This document shows positions 1 to 9,734 of a stretch of DNA of 64,000 nucleotides, one piece after another. Where the stretch lies: assembly GCA_005791165.1 (NCBI GenBank), contig SXXW01000042.1, positions 1 through 64,000 on the forward strand. Direction: 5' to 3'. How positions within the stretch are numbered: the stretch's first letter is position 1; the number at the start of each line of letters is the position of its first letter. This DNA comes from Cytophagaceae bacterium (lineage in GTDB: Bacteria; Bacteroidota; Bacteroidia; Cytophagales; Spirosomataceae). A program made the position numbers and the translations under genes. Below the pieces are notes generated by a model that saw only the letters and a list, made by a program, of their open reading frames with translations, was not told the DNA's origin and ran no database searches.

Positions 1-34
1 TAGTCAATGATTAAAATTTAACCAAACAAAATAA

Positions 35-3000
35 TTAAAAATCATATCCAAAAGTCAAATAGGTAATTGGAGGTTTAACCTCACCATTATCGATACCAAA
101 GGCGTAATCAAATTTGATGAAGTAGCCTAACAAATTAGCCCTTGTACCAACCCCGTATCCAAACAAAAATGGATTTCTGAAATCCGTAACGGTCGCCTTA
201 AAAGGATTTGTGCCGCCACCATAAATGTTGGTGTTAAACCCATTCGTCCGAGAAAAAGGATTGGTTCCGGTCCAAGCACTTCCGATATCGGTAAATCCAA
301 TAAACTGAAATGAATTCATGAATCTAGATTTCGAAAAATCTGCACTCAATAACGACTTAAGAGGAATCCGAAGTTCTAAATTGACCAATAAATGACTATT
401 TCCAGACAACTTATTCATATTAAATCCTCTCAAGGAAGTAGCAAAATCACTCATAAATACATCCCTTTGCGCGATACCTTGCATACCTAAAGGGTTTTCT
501 TTATTTCTAGAATCTGTGTTAATAAATAACCAATTATCCATGCCACCTAATATGGTTTGTCGGGCCGCCGCACCCAAAGCATGAGAAGCTGAAATCCTTC
601 CTGCCAATAAAAAAGTATTGGACAGTTTAAGGTATTGTCGCGCATCTATTTTAAATCGAGTAAATCCTAAACCATTGGTTAATCCCAATTGGTTTTCTGC
701 TGACACATTCATCCTAAATCCAGTTCTTAGGTTCTCAGCCCAATGAATCGTATTGTCAAAAGTGTACTCCAATTTTGTTCCACCATAAGTAGCTAAATCT
801 TCTGGGGTGGCTAAGTTAAATTGATCGAAAGCCCGATTAGATGTAAATATCCCAGAAAAAGACAATTTATTTGACAGATCAAATGGATAAACGGCTTTAA
901 TTTCCAGGCGATTAAATCTAATTTTTTGGGAATACGTTTCGGTCTGTTGATCTAATACCTTACGATCAAACCTAACAAACCAGTCAATTTTATTAGCTAA
1001 ATAGGCATACTCCCCCCATAAATCAGTATTCTTTAAATTCGATGTAACAAAAATTCCTGTTCTCACTAAATGATTTTCTAATAAATCATTCATCTTAACC
1101 TCAAAAGAATACCCTAAACCCCTAACAGGATCTACTCGGAAATTTCCTTCCGAATTATTAACGACAAAAGAATTTTGATATTCAATGGGGCCCGTCAATT
1201 TTCCAGGCTCCTTGCGAAGTCTAAGACTCGCCTGGCGTTCTAATCGTGCTTTTTTCAATTCTGCATTTCGCCTATCCCGTGCAGTTAAACTCTGGTTTAA
1301 GGTACTATCTACAACCGTATCTTGAAAAGTAGATTCCGAATTTTGATTGTAATCTAATGTTGGAATCCATTGGCTGGTCTGAAGATTCAAAATCACATCC
1401 GTTGGAAAATACTGTAATTTATCAGTCATATTATCCCGACTTTTAAATACAATTTTATCCTTTACCCAATCAAAACTATCCCAAGTACCGGCACGAATGG
1501 GAGTAAATGAAAACTTATCCGTATTGATGTGATAAGAAACCAATTCGTTTCCAGAATATTGTTTCACTAAAAGATAAATTAAACTATCTGAAACAGCTCT
1601 TACATTGAAATAATCACCTTTATGCGAAAAGACTCTTTGTACTTTTGAAGGCTCATCAGCACTCCATTTATATAATGACTTTACCCCCTCCTTTACTGAA
1701 TTATTTTGCAAAGTATCATCATACCGTTCAGAAACATAATAAACATCCCCTGTGGTACCCACCCAATGCGCTTCGGATTCATCATAAATATCCTGAGTAA
1801 TTGGAGAAAAACGATTTCGTTTTAAGTCATAAATCCCCACATCCACTTGCCCATTTCGTAGCGTGCGAACTAACATTCTTTGCGCATTACTAGATAATTC
1901 AAAATCTAAAAATTGCCAATCGCCTAGACTCTTTTTTGCTTCCATTCGAATGGAATTTCTTTTCTCTGTTAAAGGAGCAAAAGTTTGAAGCCAAGATTTA
2001 CCTTCATTTTGGTATAAAACAGACAGGCTATTCGTTTTTGACCAAAAAACAAGAGGTCCTCTCCCATTCGAAATTCTCAGTGGATCCTTTAAGCCAGTTT
2101 TAAAAACCTCCGTTATCCTTTTAGTCTTCAAATTCATGAGTTGAATTCTAAATTTACCTGACTCATCGATTACATAAGCCATCCAAATCCCATCTGAACT
2201 AACTTTAAAGTCACGTAAAACTTCTACCCGATCCAATTCCTTTTGAATTAATTCAGTGGCTCCCTGAGTTGCCACAGTATTAACCTCATACTGCTTTGAT
2301 TCAGACAAATAAAACTCATACCATTCCTTCAAAAATTTAGCATATGGTCTTCGCAATGTACTCGAAATACTAGATTGATCATTGCGAATGATACGGGTTA
2401 AATTCAAAATATTGCCAACAGGCTGCTTCCCATATGTTTTAGCAATATAATTCCAAATAGATTGCCCTAATAATTCAGCTTCTTTCCCCCTAGCTAAGGA
2501 AGGTTTTCTTACTTTATTTGATGAAACTACTTGATACATATATTGATTCATCTCAGGCGAATCACCCAAAGCAACATAGGCTGAAATACCTGATAAATAC
2601 CATTCAGGAAGGCTTAGCAACAAAGAATTTTGTAAAACATCTTTAATACTACCCCCATAAAGCATATCATGAACATATACTTTAGAAATTTCTTTGCTTA
2701 AATTTTTTCGAAAGTTTGTTAAATCTTCACTAAAGGAAATTTCAAATCTGAATTTGGATAAATTTTCATTTTCAACTTCAGCCGGATCATTTAAACTGAT
2801 TCCGCTATTTGACTGCAATAATTCCGATTGTGACGGATAAACAAAAATTTTAGTTTTTTGAAATGGGGTATAACTGAGTAATTGAGTAATCCTCTGAAAA
2901 TCACTCTCCGCAAATTGAATAGTCGTCCTTGCTAAATTTTCATTTTTCCCAAAATAATAAACCTCGAAATTTTGACTAGAAAAAAACTGCCAAACATATT

Positions 3001-3121
3001 TTTGATATTGAATTCGCGTCTTGTCAAATGATCTTTGGGATGGAAAAAAATCTTGCGCGACTAGACTAGTGCATAAGTTCACCAATAACAAAACCAATAA
3101 GTGTTTAAATATAAGGCGCAT
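35..3121 (-). CDS. TolB-like propeller / outer-membrane beta-barrel protein
   Basis: A 1028-aa exported protein with a signal peptide at about residues 1-22. The N-terminal third resembles the peptidase-MA-like region of Bacteroidota surface proteins, but where a zinc HExxH would be expected I see only a LPEWYLSG stretch, so it is probably not a protease. Residues of about 300-600 look like TolB/WD40-type propeller blades. From about residue 660 the pattern is alternating, aromatic-rich beta-strands ending in a C-terminal Phe, as in outer-membrane barrels. It is the last gene of a minus-strand chain, 32 bp after the FAD oxidoreductase. Function beyond outer-membrane or surface location is unknown. 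Confidence 0.7.
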   Translation of the reverse strand: MRLIFKHLLVLLLVNLCTSLVAQDFFPSQRSFDKTRIQYQKYVWQFFSSQNFEVYYFGKNENLARTTIQFAESDFQRITQLLSYTPFQKTKIFVYPSQSELLQSNSGISLNDPAEVENENLSKFRFEISFSEDLTNFRKNLSKEISKVYVHDMLYGGSIKDVLQNSLLLSLPEWYLSGISAYVALGDSPEMNQYMYQVVSSNKVRKPSLARGKEAELLGQSIWNYIAKTYGKQPVGNILNLTRIIRNDQSSISSTLRRPYAKFLKEWYEFYLSESKQYEVNTVATQGATELIQKELDRVEVLRDFKVSSDGIWMAYVIDESGKFRIQLMNLKTKRITEVFKTGLKDPLRISNGRGPLVFWSKTNSLSVLYQNEGKSWLQTFAPLTEKRNSIRMEAKKSLGDWQFLDFELSSNAQRMLVRTLRNGQVDVGIYDLKRNRFSPITQDIYDESEAHWVGTTGDVYYVSERYDDTLQNNSVKEGVKSLYKWSADEPSKVQRVFSHKGDYFNVRAVSDSLIYLLVKQYSGNELVSYHINTDKFSFTPIRAGTWDSFDWVKDKIVFKSRDNMTDKLQYFPTDVILNLQTSQWIPTLDYNQNSESTFQDTVVDSTLNQSLTARDRRNAELKKARLERQASLRLRKEPGKLTGPIEYQNSFVVNNSEGNFRVDPVRGLGYSFEVKMNDLLENHLVRTGIFVTSNLKNTDLWGEYAYLANKIDWFVRFDRKVLDQQTETYSQKIRFNRLEIKAVYPFDLSNKLSFSGIFTSNRAFDQFNLATPEDLATYGGTKLEYTFDNTIHWAENLRTGFRMNVSAENQLGLTNGLGFTRFKIDARQYLKLSNTFLLAGRISASHALGAAARQTILGGMDNWLFINTDSRNKENPLGMQGIAQRDVFMSDFATSLRGFNMNKLSGNSHLLVNLELRIPLKSLLSADFSKSRFMNSFQFIGFTDIGSAWTGTNPFSRTNGFNTNIYGGGTNPFKATVTDFRNPFLFGYGVGTRANLLGYFIKFDYAFGIDNGEVKPPITYLTFGYDF

Positions 3122-3153
3122 TTGAGAAAACTCAGAAAATCAAATTTAACGAT

Positions 3154-4152
3154 TTAAATGGAAAATAAATGATTAAATCTTCGAATTGATGCATCTGGAT
3201 GAACCATTTTTTTTCCTTGTAGTTCACCCACAAATTCATCGGCGAAATATGGAATTAAAGAAACACCTTTAGAACCAAATCCATTAAAAATACCTATTGG
3301 TTTTGATGGATGTATACCTACAAATGGCCGCCTATCCTGTGTAGCAGGCCTAATGCCAACCATTTTCTCTATTTCAGTATAATCGCCCACTTTGAATTGG
3401 GCCAATTTATCTTTCAGTTCCTCATAGCCAGAAGCTGTGGGCTCTGGCCCAAATTCATCCCAGCGATAAGTAGCGCCTACTTTAAATGTATTATTTCCAA
3501 TAGGCAATAAAAATCCATTTTTATTTAAAATGAAAGATGAATCTGCTTGAACCGTTTGAATTTTAAGCAATTCGCCCTTGGCCGGTAAAAAATTCAAACA
3601 AGACCACAGTGGGTTTTTCATCCCATGAAATCCTTCACAAAAGATGACCTGAGAAAAATCGGAAATATCTGTTTGAACGTCAACAAACTCTTTATTAAAA
3701 AACACACCCATCTCACGAAAAAAAAATTGAGATGAACGTAATAAATGGGGCACATCGACCCAACCCGCATTTTTTACCCATACTCCATCCGCTTTCCAAT
3801 CCAAAAATTCATTGTCTATGTCCTCTCGCCTGGTGTTCAGCCAATATGCCATTTCTACATTTGCAAATGGTCTGAATAATGGCATTGGGAAAAAGAAGGA
3901 AGCGTTTACCTTTTTTTCTAGCGCTTGGTAAAATGGAAATAAGTAGGTGAAAATTTCATTGGCTAGCCAAGTTGGCTCTAATTTTCGACCCGTAACTGGA
4001 TTAAAAATACCGCCTGCAGCATTTGAAGAAGTGAAATGTGTTTGACTGGAATCCCATATTTGGAATTCAATATTTTGTTGATGTAAATGATGTGCCAATA
4101 TTGTGCCGGCCAAACCATGGCCCACAATCAAAACCGATTTATTTGATTTCAC
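3154..4152 (-). CDS. FAD-dependent oxidoreductase, DAO family
   Basis: A 332-aa flavoprotein of the D-amino-acid-oxidase-like fold. The N-terminal dinucleotide-binding motif reads VGHGLAGTILAHHL, followed by an acidic residue about 20 positions on (WDSS). A C-terminal GIRPATQDRRPFVG segment matches the second FAD-contacting motif of this family. No signal peptide, so it is cytoplasmic. Its start overlaps the end of cmk by 14 bp, which suggests translational coupling. The substrate (amino acid, amine or hydroxy acid) cannot be told from the sequence. Confidence 0.75.
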   Translation of the reverse strand: MKSNKSVLIVGHGLAGTILAHHLHQQNIEFQIWDSSQTHFTSSNAAGGIFNPVTGRKLEPTWLANEIFTYLFPFYQALEKKVNASFFFPMPLFRPFANVEMAYWLNTRREDIDNEFLDWKADGVWVKNAGWVDVPHLLRSSQFFFREMGVFFNKEFVDVQTDISDFSQVIFCEGFHGMKNPLWSCLNFLPAKGELLKIQTVQADSSFILNKNGFLLPIGNNTFKVGATYRWDEFGPEPTASGYEELKDKLAQFKVGDYTEIEKMVGIRPATQDRRPFVGIHPSKPIGIFNGFGSKGVSLIPYFADEFVGELQGKKMVHPDASIRRFNHLFSI

Positions 4153-4828
4153 CTTGAACTCTTCGTACGTGTTCTAAAACAAACTCTACTTGTTCATCCA
4201 TACTTTTAAATGAGGTGTCAAGATCAATCGCGTCAACTGCCCGCTTTAGAGGTCCTTCACTTCGATTCGAATCTATTTCATCGCGCTTTCGCAAATTTTC
4301 AACAATCTCCTCTAATGGCAAATCCTCTCCTTTTTGCAAAAGTTCCAATTTGCGACGCTGAGCTCGAATATGAGGTTCAGCAGTCATAAATATTTTCAAT
4401 TCCGCTTTCGGAAAAACAACCGTACCTATATCACGTCCATCCATTACAATCCCTTTTTTCTCCCCCATTTTTTGTTGGAGCACAACCATCGCATGTCGAA
4501 CAATTGGCAGCGCGCTTACTTGGCTAACCATATCAGAAATGAACATCATTCTTATTTCGCTCTCGACATTTTCGCCATTCAAATAAGTGTCTGATGACTG
4601 TTTAATTGGATTAAAAACAAAAGTTATTTCAATTTGCTTTAACGCATCCGCAACTTGATCCAAATCTGATAAAGAAATATTATTGCGATGAAAATACAAG
4701 GCCACTGCTCGATACATGGCACCGGAATCGACAAACGCATAATGCAAAACAGCGGCTACATGACGAGCCGTTGTGCTTTTTCCACAAGAAGAAAATCCGT
4801 CAAGCGCAATGACTATTTTTTTTGACAT
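4139..4828 (-). CDS. cmk: Cytidylate kinase
   Basis: 229 aa, normal length for (d)CMP kinase, which phosphorylates CMP and dCMP with ATP for nucleotide supply. The P-loop is ALDGFSSCGKSTTA near the N-terminus. DSGAMYRAVALYF is the typical CMP-binding segment, DGRDIGTVVFP is the family hallmark, and RAQRRKLELLQKG fits the lid. It overlaps the upstream hydrolase gene by 16 bp and the downstream FAD oxidoreductase by 14 bp, so it sits inside a compact operon. Confidence 0.95.
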   Translation of the reverse strand: MSKKIVIALDGFSSCGKSTTARHVAAVLHYAFVDSGAMYRAVALYFHRNNISLSDLDQVADALKQIEITFVFNPIKQSSDTYLNGENVESEIRMMFISDMVSQVSALPIVRHAMVVLQQKMGEKKGIVMDGRDIGTVVFPKAELKIFMTAEPHIRAQRRKLELLQKGEDLPLEEIVENLRKRDEIDSNRSEGPLKRAVDAIDLDTSFKSMDEQVEFVLEHVRRVQGEIK

Positions 4829-5538
4829 AATTTAATAAACGCGTTAATGGCCTCAAAACAAGCTTCTGGAGCCTCATATTGCCCCTGATGACCAACACCT
4901 TGTAAAATTACTAATTTATGTTGGGCTTTATCTTGTAAAACCTCTTTAATTAAATCCGTAGAAATTAATGCGTCATCGCTTCCCTGTATAAATAAAAACG
5001 GGATTTTAGTTTTGTCTAAAAACAATTGATAATCAGGCCTATTTTTCATCGCCAAAGACGAAGCAATTAAGCCACTCGAAGGCATATCTTGATATCGAGC
5101 AATCAAATTATTTCTTAATTCAACATGAGTTTCGGCAAATTTTGGCGCAAATAAATTTGGCACAAATGGGCCTAAAAAATCTTTAACAGGGTGTTTTTTA
5201 AGAAAATCAATGGTTCGTTGGCGCCCGATTTTTTTCTCTTCTGTATCCGCAAATGGACTCGAATGAAGCATCACCACTTGATGAATTTCACTAGGAAATA
5301 ATTCTGCCATAGCCAGTGCCACATAGCCCCCCATCGAGTGACCTACTAAAATGAATTTAGTTTCAAGAGGTAAATTTGACATGATTTTAGTGGAATAATC
5401 CTTCATGTCCATACAATCCGTCCAAGTAGAATAGTCAACTATAATGTATTCAAAAGGCCAAGAAAACAAGGGTAAAAAATCTGACCATACGCGGTGGTCT
5501 TCTCCAAATCCGTGTAGAAAAACGAATTTAGTTGGCAT
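4813..5538 (-). CDS. Alpha/beta-fold hydrolase
   Basis: 241 aa, single domain, no signal peptide. The nucleophile elbow is GHSMGGYVALA (Ser about residue 88). The acid is probably in GSDDALIS and the catalytic His in GVGHQGQYE near the C-terminus, and HGFGEDHRVW supplies the oxyanion-hole His-Gly. This pattern is common to MenH/BioH-like esterases and haloperoxidase-like hydrolases; the substrate is not predictable. Coupled to cmk by a 16-bp overlap and separated by 1 bp from the lipoprotein gene upstream. Confidence 0.8.
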   Translation of the reverse strand: MPTKFVFLHGFGEDHRVWSDFLPLFSWPFEYIIVDYSTWTDCMDMKDYSTKIMSNLPLETKFILVGHSMGGYVALAMAELFPSEIHQVVMLHSSPFADTEEKKIGRQRTIDFLKKHPVKDFLGPFVPNLFAPKFAETHVELRNNLIARYQDMPSSGLIASSLAMKNRPDYQLFLDKTKIPFLFIQGSDDALISTDLIKEVLQDKAQHKLVILQGVGHQGQYEAPEACFEAINAFIKLCQKK

Positions 5539-5539
5539 G

Positions 5540-6058
5540 TCAATAATACGTATTTAACAATCCCAAGAGTGTAAAAAGCAATCCAATAAAAGCGGAAATA
5601 CCTCCAATTAAACCTAGCCCAAACACACTAAGAACAATACCAATCACTAATAAAGTTACACCGATTTTCAATCGAGGTTCCCAATGACTAGCACCCGATT
5701 TTTTTTCAGCCAACTTATTTTGAGCCTTAAAATTCCGAATAGTCTGAACCAATTGCTTGTGGTATACCTTTTTTTGGAATTTCTTACCTTGTATTGAATT
5801 AAGATTCCTTGAGGAAGATTGACTATAATGATTTTCAATGGATTGATTTGTAGATGCAATCACCAACGATTGGGAAGGTGAAATCAGAGATGATCGAATT
5901 AGTAAAACCTGAGAGCGACTGGCTAATAATTGAGGTTCTTGCTTATCAGCATAAACATTTCGAGCTACATCATTAGAAAAGTAACCTTTAGAGCGTGAGC
6001 AAGCGTTAATAGCTAATACTAAAAGTGAAAAGATTAAAATTTTAATTTTAAGCGACAT
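5540..6058 (-). CDS. Lipoprotein with C-terminal membrane hairpin, unknown function
   Basis: I start this at the internal Met giving [21 protein letters not shown], because that places a lipobox-like Cys (INAC) right after a hydrophobic segment; the upstream Met would lie well inside clpX. The resulting 172-aa protein has a polar middle rich in Ser, Gln and Lys and a very hydrophobic C-terminal third (two predicted helices with [15 protein letters not shown]). It overlaps the 3' end of clpX by 11 bp. I do not recognise the family. The mix of lipid anchor and membrane hairpin is unusual. Confidence 0.65.
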   Translation of the reverse strand: MSLKIKILIFSLLVLAINACSRSKGYFSNDVARNVYADKQEPQLLASRSQVLLIRSSLISPSQSLVIASTNQSIENHYSQSSSRNLNSIQGKKFQKKVYHKQLVQTIRNFKAQNKLAEKKSGASHWEPRLKIGVTLLVIGIVLSVFGLGLIGGISAFIGLLFTLLGLLNTYY

Positions 6059-7289
6059 GATCAATTTGATGGAAAACTGTGCGTTCAAACTTAGTTTTTG
6101 CATATGTTAAGTCGACCTTGAAATCCTTCAAATTTTCTTGAGATGGAATTTCATACATCGCATCATTCATGATGGCTTCCATAATCGATCTTAAACCTCT
6201 GGCACCTAATTTAAATTGCATCGCCTGTTCTACTAGGTAACTCAATGCCTCTTTAGTAAAGCTTAATTTAACCCCCTCCATATCAAAAAGCTTACTATAT
6301 TGCTTCACAAGCGCATTTTTAGGTTCAGTCAAAATGGACATTAAGGCCGTACTATCTAAAGGATTTAAATAAGTAATCACAGGAAGTCTACCTAATAACT
6401 CAGGAATCAAACCAAATGATTTTAAATCTTGGGCCGAAACATATTTCATGATTTGATCTTGTTCAAAAGACTTATGAAAGGTATCATCTCCTGAGAAACC
6501 AATAGGTCGAGCATTTAATCTTTTGGCAATATGGCGCCCAATTCCATCAAAAGCACCTCCACAAATAAATAAGATATTTTCTGTGTTGACAGCAATCATT
6601 TTTTGATCCGGATGTTTCCTTCCTCCTTGCGGGGGAACATTTACAATGGAACCTTCCAATAATTTCAAAAGTGCTTGCTGAACTCCTTCGCCAGAAACAT
6701 CGCGAGTAATGGATGGATTATCTGATTTTCTAGCAATTTTATCAATCTCGTCGATGAATACAATGCCACATTCCGCTTTAGCCACATCGTAATTAGCCGC
6801 CTGTAATAGTCGGGTTAAAATAGTCTCTACATCCTCTCCTACGTACCCAGCCTCCGTAATTACGGTTGCATCAGCGATACAAAAAGGCACCTGAAGTCTT
6901 TGGGCTAATGTTCTAGCCAAATATGTTTTTCCGGTACCGGTCTCCCCTACCATTAATATATTTGACTTCTCAATCTTCACCTCGTCATTTGAAGCTGGTT
7001 GCATCAAACGTTTATAATGATTGTATACGGCTACTGAAAGATGTTTTTTTGCTTCATCTTGCCCGATCACATATTCATCCAAGTACGCTTTTAGGTCTTT
7101 GGGTTTTACTAATTCGAACTTTTTATCAGACGTTTTTTCCTTACCTTCTGACCCTAATTCCTCTTTAACAACTTCGTATCCTTGTTGTAAGCAATTGTTA
7201 CAAATATGACCTTCTATTCCGGACAATAACATGCCCACTTCATTTTTGGAACGACCACAAAAAGAGCAATTAATTTTTTTAGTTGCCAT
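6048..7289 (-). CDS. clpX: ATP-dependent protease ATP-binding subunit ClpX
   Basis: 413 aa, full length. The N-terminal zinc finger (CSFC near residue 9 and CNNC about 20 residues later) is intact. Walker A is [11 protein letters not shown], Walker B is [11 protein letters not shown], the GYVGED pore loop is present, and the ClpP-contacting IGF tripeptide lies in RPIGFSGDD. It unfolds substrates and feeds them to ClpP in the cytoplasm. It follows clpP by 3 bp in the usual tig-clpP-clpX order. Confidence 0.97.
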   Translation of the reverse strand: MATKKINCSFCGRSKNEVGMLLSGIEGHICNNCLQQGYEVVKEELGSEGKEKTSDKKFELVKPKDLKAYLDEYVIGQDEAKKHLSVAVYNHYKRLMQPASNDEVKIEKSNILMVGETGTGKTYLARTLAQRLQVPFCIADATVITEAGYVGEDVETILTRLLQAANYDVAKAECGIVFIDEIDKIARKSDNPSITRDVSGEGVQQALLKLLEGSIVNVPPQGGRKHPDQKMIAVNTENILFICGGAFDGIGRHIAKRLNARPIGFSGDDTFHKSFEQDQIMKYVSAQDLKSFGLIPELLGRLPVITYLNPLDSTALMSILTEPKNALVKQYSKLFDMEGVKLSFTKEALSYLVEQAMQFKLGARGLRSIMEAIMNDAMYEIPSQENLKDFKVDLTYAKTKFERTVFHQIDHVA

Positions 7290-7292
7290 GAA

Positions 7293-8000
7293 TTAGACAG
7301 TCCTAGTTAAAATTTCATCAATCAATCCGTAAGCCTTAGCTTCTTCTGATTTCATCCAATAATCTCGATCAGAATCTTTTTCAATTTCTTCAAATGACTT
7401 ACCTGAATGTTTAGCTAAAATTTCATACAATTCTTGGCGTATCTTAACAATCTCTCTGGCTGTAATTTCGATGTCACGTGACTGTCCTTGCGCTCCACCA
7501 GATGGTTGGTGAATCATGATTCTCGCATGTTCCAACGCTGAACGTTTTCCAGCAGCACCACCTGCCAACAAAACAGCACCCATCGAGGCGGCTAATGAAG
7601 TACAAACGGTAGAAACATCTGGACGGATATAATTCATGGTATCATAAATACCTAAACCTGCATAAACGGATCCTCCTGGGCTATTGATGTACATCACAAT
7701 GTCTTTTTTGGCGTCCGTAGATTCCATAAAAAGCAATTGGGCCACAATGATATTGGCCATATAATCATCCACAGGCACGCCCATAAATATAATGCGATCC
7801 ATGATTAAGCGTGAGAAAACATCAATTTGAGCAAACCGCATTGGTCGCTCTTCAATGATGTACTGCGTCATATCTTCTATTTGATGAATAGGGCGATCGC
7901 CAATATTATTCATGTATTGGTCAACAGCAAGGCCATTTAAACCTCTATGATGCACGGCATACTTACGAAACTCTTCTCCAGATAAATCCTTAGGAATCAT
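7293..8000 (-). CDS. clpP: ATP-dependent Clp protease proteolytic subunit
   Basis: 235 aa. The catalytic Ser lies in [14 protein letters not shown], the His in [13 protein letters not shown], and the Asp in the DRDYWM segment. It assembles into the double heptameric chamber served by ClpX. Roughly 30 N-terminal residues precede the usual core and may be a propeptide or a longer axial region. A TAAATTTG promoter element sits 20 nt upstream of the start, so clpP-clpX can be transcribed apart from tig. Confidence 0.97.
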   Translation of the reverse strand: MIPKDLSGEEFRKYAVHHRGLNGLAVDQYMNNIGDRPIHQIEDMTQYIIEERPMRFAQIDVFSRLIMDRIIFMGVPVDDYMANIIVAQLLFMESTDAKKDIVMYINSPGGSVYAGLGIYDTMNYIRPDVSTVCTSLAASMGAVLLAGGAAGKRSALEHARIMIHQPSGGAQGQSRDIEITAREIVKIRQELYEILAKHSGKSFEEIEKDSDRDYWMKSEEAKAYGLIDEILTRTV

Positions 8001-8019
8001 GATATTTATATTTAAGATT

Positions 8020-8027
8020 CAAATTTA
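8020..8027 (-). promoter_or_regulatory. Putative Bacteroidota -7 element for clpPX
   Basis: Read on the minus strand the sequence is TAAATTTG, a full match to the TAnnTTTG -7 consensus of Bacteroidota. It lies 19 nt before the clpP ATG. I see no clear TTTG -33 partner at the right spacing, so this rests on the -7 element and its position. Confidence 0.4.
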
Positions 8028-8086
8028 CAATTTTTCGAGTTAAAATTGATATGCACTAAACCGAAAAACCATTATGTTAGTTCACA

Positions 8087-8112
8087 GAAAACCCCGCAAA
8101 AACGGGGCTTCT
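8087..8112 (-). terminator. Rho-independent terminator after tig
   Basis: On the minus strand a 5-bp all-G/C stem CCCCG/CGGGG closes a short T-rich loop and is followed by TTTTC. It lies about 20 bp after the tig stop codon and before the clpP promoter region. Confidence 0.75.
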
Positions 8113-8132
8113 TAAAAAAATCTTTTTTATGA

Positions 8133-9473
8133 TTAAAGTGCGGCAGCTATTGCTTTAAATTTATCCACATCTATTTTACTTATTTTGAAAGAAATATTCT
8201 CAACAATCGCATTGGACACCTTATCCGCAAACGCTTGATTATATAAGTTCATGAAATTATCTGATTTAGACTTATCACTTAAATAGCCCATCGCAATTTT
8301 TTCAATCATTTCTTCAATTCCTGGCTGATCTGATGATAAATAACCACCAAATTGTTGGCGCACCATATCTTTAGCTTTTTCTACCACCTCTGCATATTCT
8401 ACTTTAACTTCAAATTTATCCGCTACACTGTTCTTAATTAAATTCCAACGAATGTCCTTTTTCACATTGTCAAAATCTTTTTCTATATCATCAGCCGTAA
8501 ATTTACCCTCGTTGATACGAATAAGCCATGTCTTTAAAAATGCATCTGGTAGGTCTATTTTTATTTGTTCCAATAAAGCCTTCTCCGCATCTATTTTCAA
8601 CAAATAATTAGCCTCCCTCTTATAATTCTCATCCACTATTTTAACCAACTCTTCTCTAAACGTTTTTTCATCAGTAGCCTTTCCAGCACCTAACACTTTA
8701 TCAAAAAATTCTACATTTAATTCTGAAAGAATTTGGCGAGTAATATCTTCCACCACATAAGTAACTTCTCCTTTTAAATCAGCAACCTCATCTTCCTTCT
8801 TTCCTGTAGCTAATGCCAACGATTTATCATCCACAAACACCTTATCGATGTCAAATTTCAAACTATCGTCTTTTTTGGCACCCAAGAATATTTTCTTAGA
8901 CTTATCCTTAATGGCATGCAATGGAATAGCTGACTTCTCCACCCAATCTCCTTGTGTAAATGTCCCAAAAACTAAATCACGATCTTCCACCGTATCTGGA
9001 TGCGTTTGCTCACCAAATTGCTTTTTAAGATTTTCAATCGTCTCTTCTATTTCCTTTTTCTCAGCCTTGATTTCGTAAGAAGTTAAGGATTTGATTTTTG
9101 ACAAGTCAACAGTGAAATCACCATGGAATCCTAAATCATAGTGAAAGGTGAATTCTGTATCTTTTTCCCAGTCGATGGAATCCGTTTCCTCAATCGCAGG
9201 AAGTGGCTCGCCGACTAAATTCAATTTATTTTCTTTGATATAATCGCTTACTGTATGACCTAATAAATGATTGATTTCCTCGACAAGAACGGATTGGCCA
9301 TATAATTTTTTGACTAAAGCAGTTGGAACCATGCCAGGACGGAATCCCTTAATGCTCGCCTTCTTGCGATAATCCTTTAATTTGGCGTCAACTTTTTCTT
9401 GATAATCGGCCTCTGATACAACAACTGTCAAACGACCTTGTAAATCATTTGCGTGGTTGAGTGAAATATTCAT
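8133..9473 (-). CDS. tig: Trigger factor chaperone
   Basis: 446 aa. The ribosome-binding signature GFRPGMVP lies near residue 44, preceded by a basic stretch. A charged, helical C-terminal half typical of the substrate-cradling arms follows. The middle region that is a FKBP-like isomerase in E. coli is recognisable only by position and is divergent, so isomerase activity is uncertain. It acts on nascent chains at the ribosome exit. Only about 25 bp separate its start from the terminator of the upstream tRNA. Confidence 0.93.
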   Translation of the reverse strand: MNISLNHANDLQGRLTVVVSEADYQEKVDAKLKDYRKKASIKGFRPGMVPTALVKKLYGQSVLVEEINHLLGHTVSDYIKENKLNLVGEPLPAIEETDSIDWEKDTEFTFHYDLGFHGDFTVDLSKIKSLTSYEIKAEKKEIEETIENLKKQFGEQTHPDTVEDRDLVFGTFTQGDWVEKSAIPLHAIKDKSKKIFLGAKKDDSLKFDIDKVFVDDKSLALATGKKEDEVADLKGEVTYVVEDITRQILSELNVEFFDKVLGAGKATDEKTFREELVKIVDENYKREANYLLKIDAEKALLEQIKIDLPDAFLKTWLIRINEGKFTADDIEKDFDNVKKDIRWNLIKNSVADKFEVKVEYAEVVEKAKDMVRQQFGGYLSSDQPGIEEMIEKIAMGYLSDKSKSDNFMNLYNQAFADKVSNAIVENISFKISKIDVDKFKAIAAAL

Positions 9474-9495
9474 ATGATTATATTTTAAATTTCTA

Positions 9496-9534
9496 TTAAA
9501 AAAGCCCCCAAAACCTTAAGAGTGTTGAGGGCTT
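9496..9534 (-). terminator. Terminator-like hairpin between tRNA-Leu and tig
   Basis: On the minus strand the outer stem is AAGCCC/GGGCTT, extended inward by a few pairs with one mismatch, and directly followed by a run of T. It sits just after the tRNA 3' end and about 23 bp before the tig ATG. It could end the tRNA transcript or act as an attenuator for tig. Confidence 0.7.
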
Positions 9535-9539
9535 GCCAT

Positions 9540-9624
9540 TGGTACGGGCGAAGGGACTCGAACCCCCATGCCTCGCGGCGCCAGATCCTAAGTCTGGTAT
9601 GTCTACCAATTCCACCACGCCCGC
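9540..9624 (-). tRNA. tRNA-Leu (anticodon UAG)
   Basis: Read on the minus strand the gene starts GCGGGCG and ends CGCCCGT, then A and an encoded CCA. The acceptor stem pairs fully with one G-U. The anticodon stem is CCAGA/TCTGG around the loop CTTAGGA, giving anticodon TAG, which reads CUN leucine codons. A long variable arm (class II) and a GGTTCGAGTCC T-arm are visible. About 85 nt including CCA. Confidence 0.95.
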
Positions 9625-9637
9625 GTAATTTGGAGTG

Positions 9638-9669
9638 CAAAGGTAATTAGCAAAAATAACTATTCCAAA
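9638..9669 (-). promoter_or_regulatory. Promoter of tRNA-Leu (-33/-7 type)
   Basis: On the minus strand TTTG (9666-9669) and TACCTTTG (9638-9645) are separated by exactly 20 nt, matching the Bacteroidota TTTG-N19/20-TAnnTTTG promoter. Transcription would start a few bases before the tRNA 5' end at 9624. This is the best promoter match I found. Confidence 0.75.
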
Positions 9670-9706
9670 ATGATTGTTATATTTATGAATAAAGAAAAAT
9701 CTGAAT

Positions 9707-9714
9707 TAAATTTG
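9707..9714 (+). promoter_or_regulatory. Putative -7 element for the symporter operon
   Basis: TAAATTTG on the plus strand fits the TAnnTTTG consensus and lies 20 nt upstream of the small membrane-peptide start at 9735. A clear -33 TTTG at the right spacing is not seen. Confidence 0.4.
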
Positions 9715-9734
9715 ATTAACAAAACCACTCCAAA

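Noticed and set aside
4334-4594. 86-codon frame on the plus strand within cmk
   Set aside because: Antisense to an intact, clearly conserved gene with no motif of its own.
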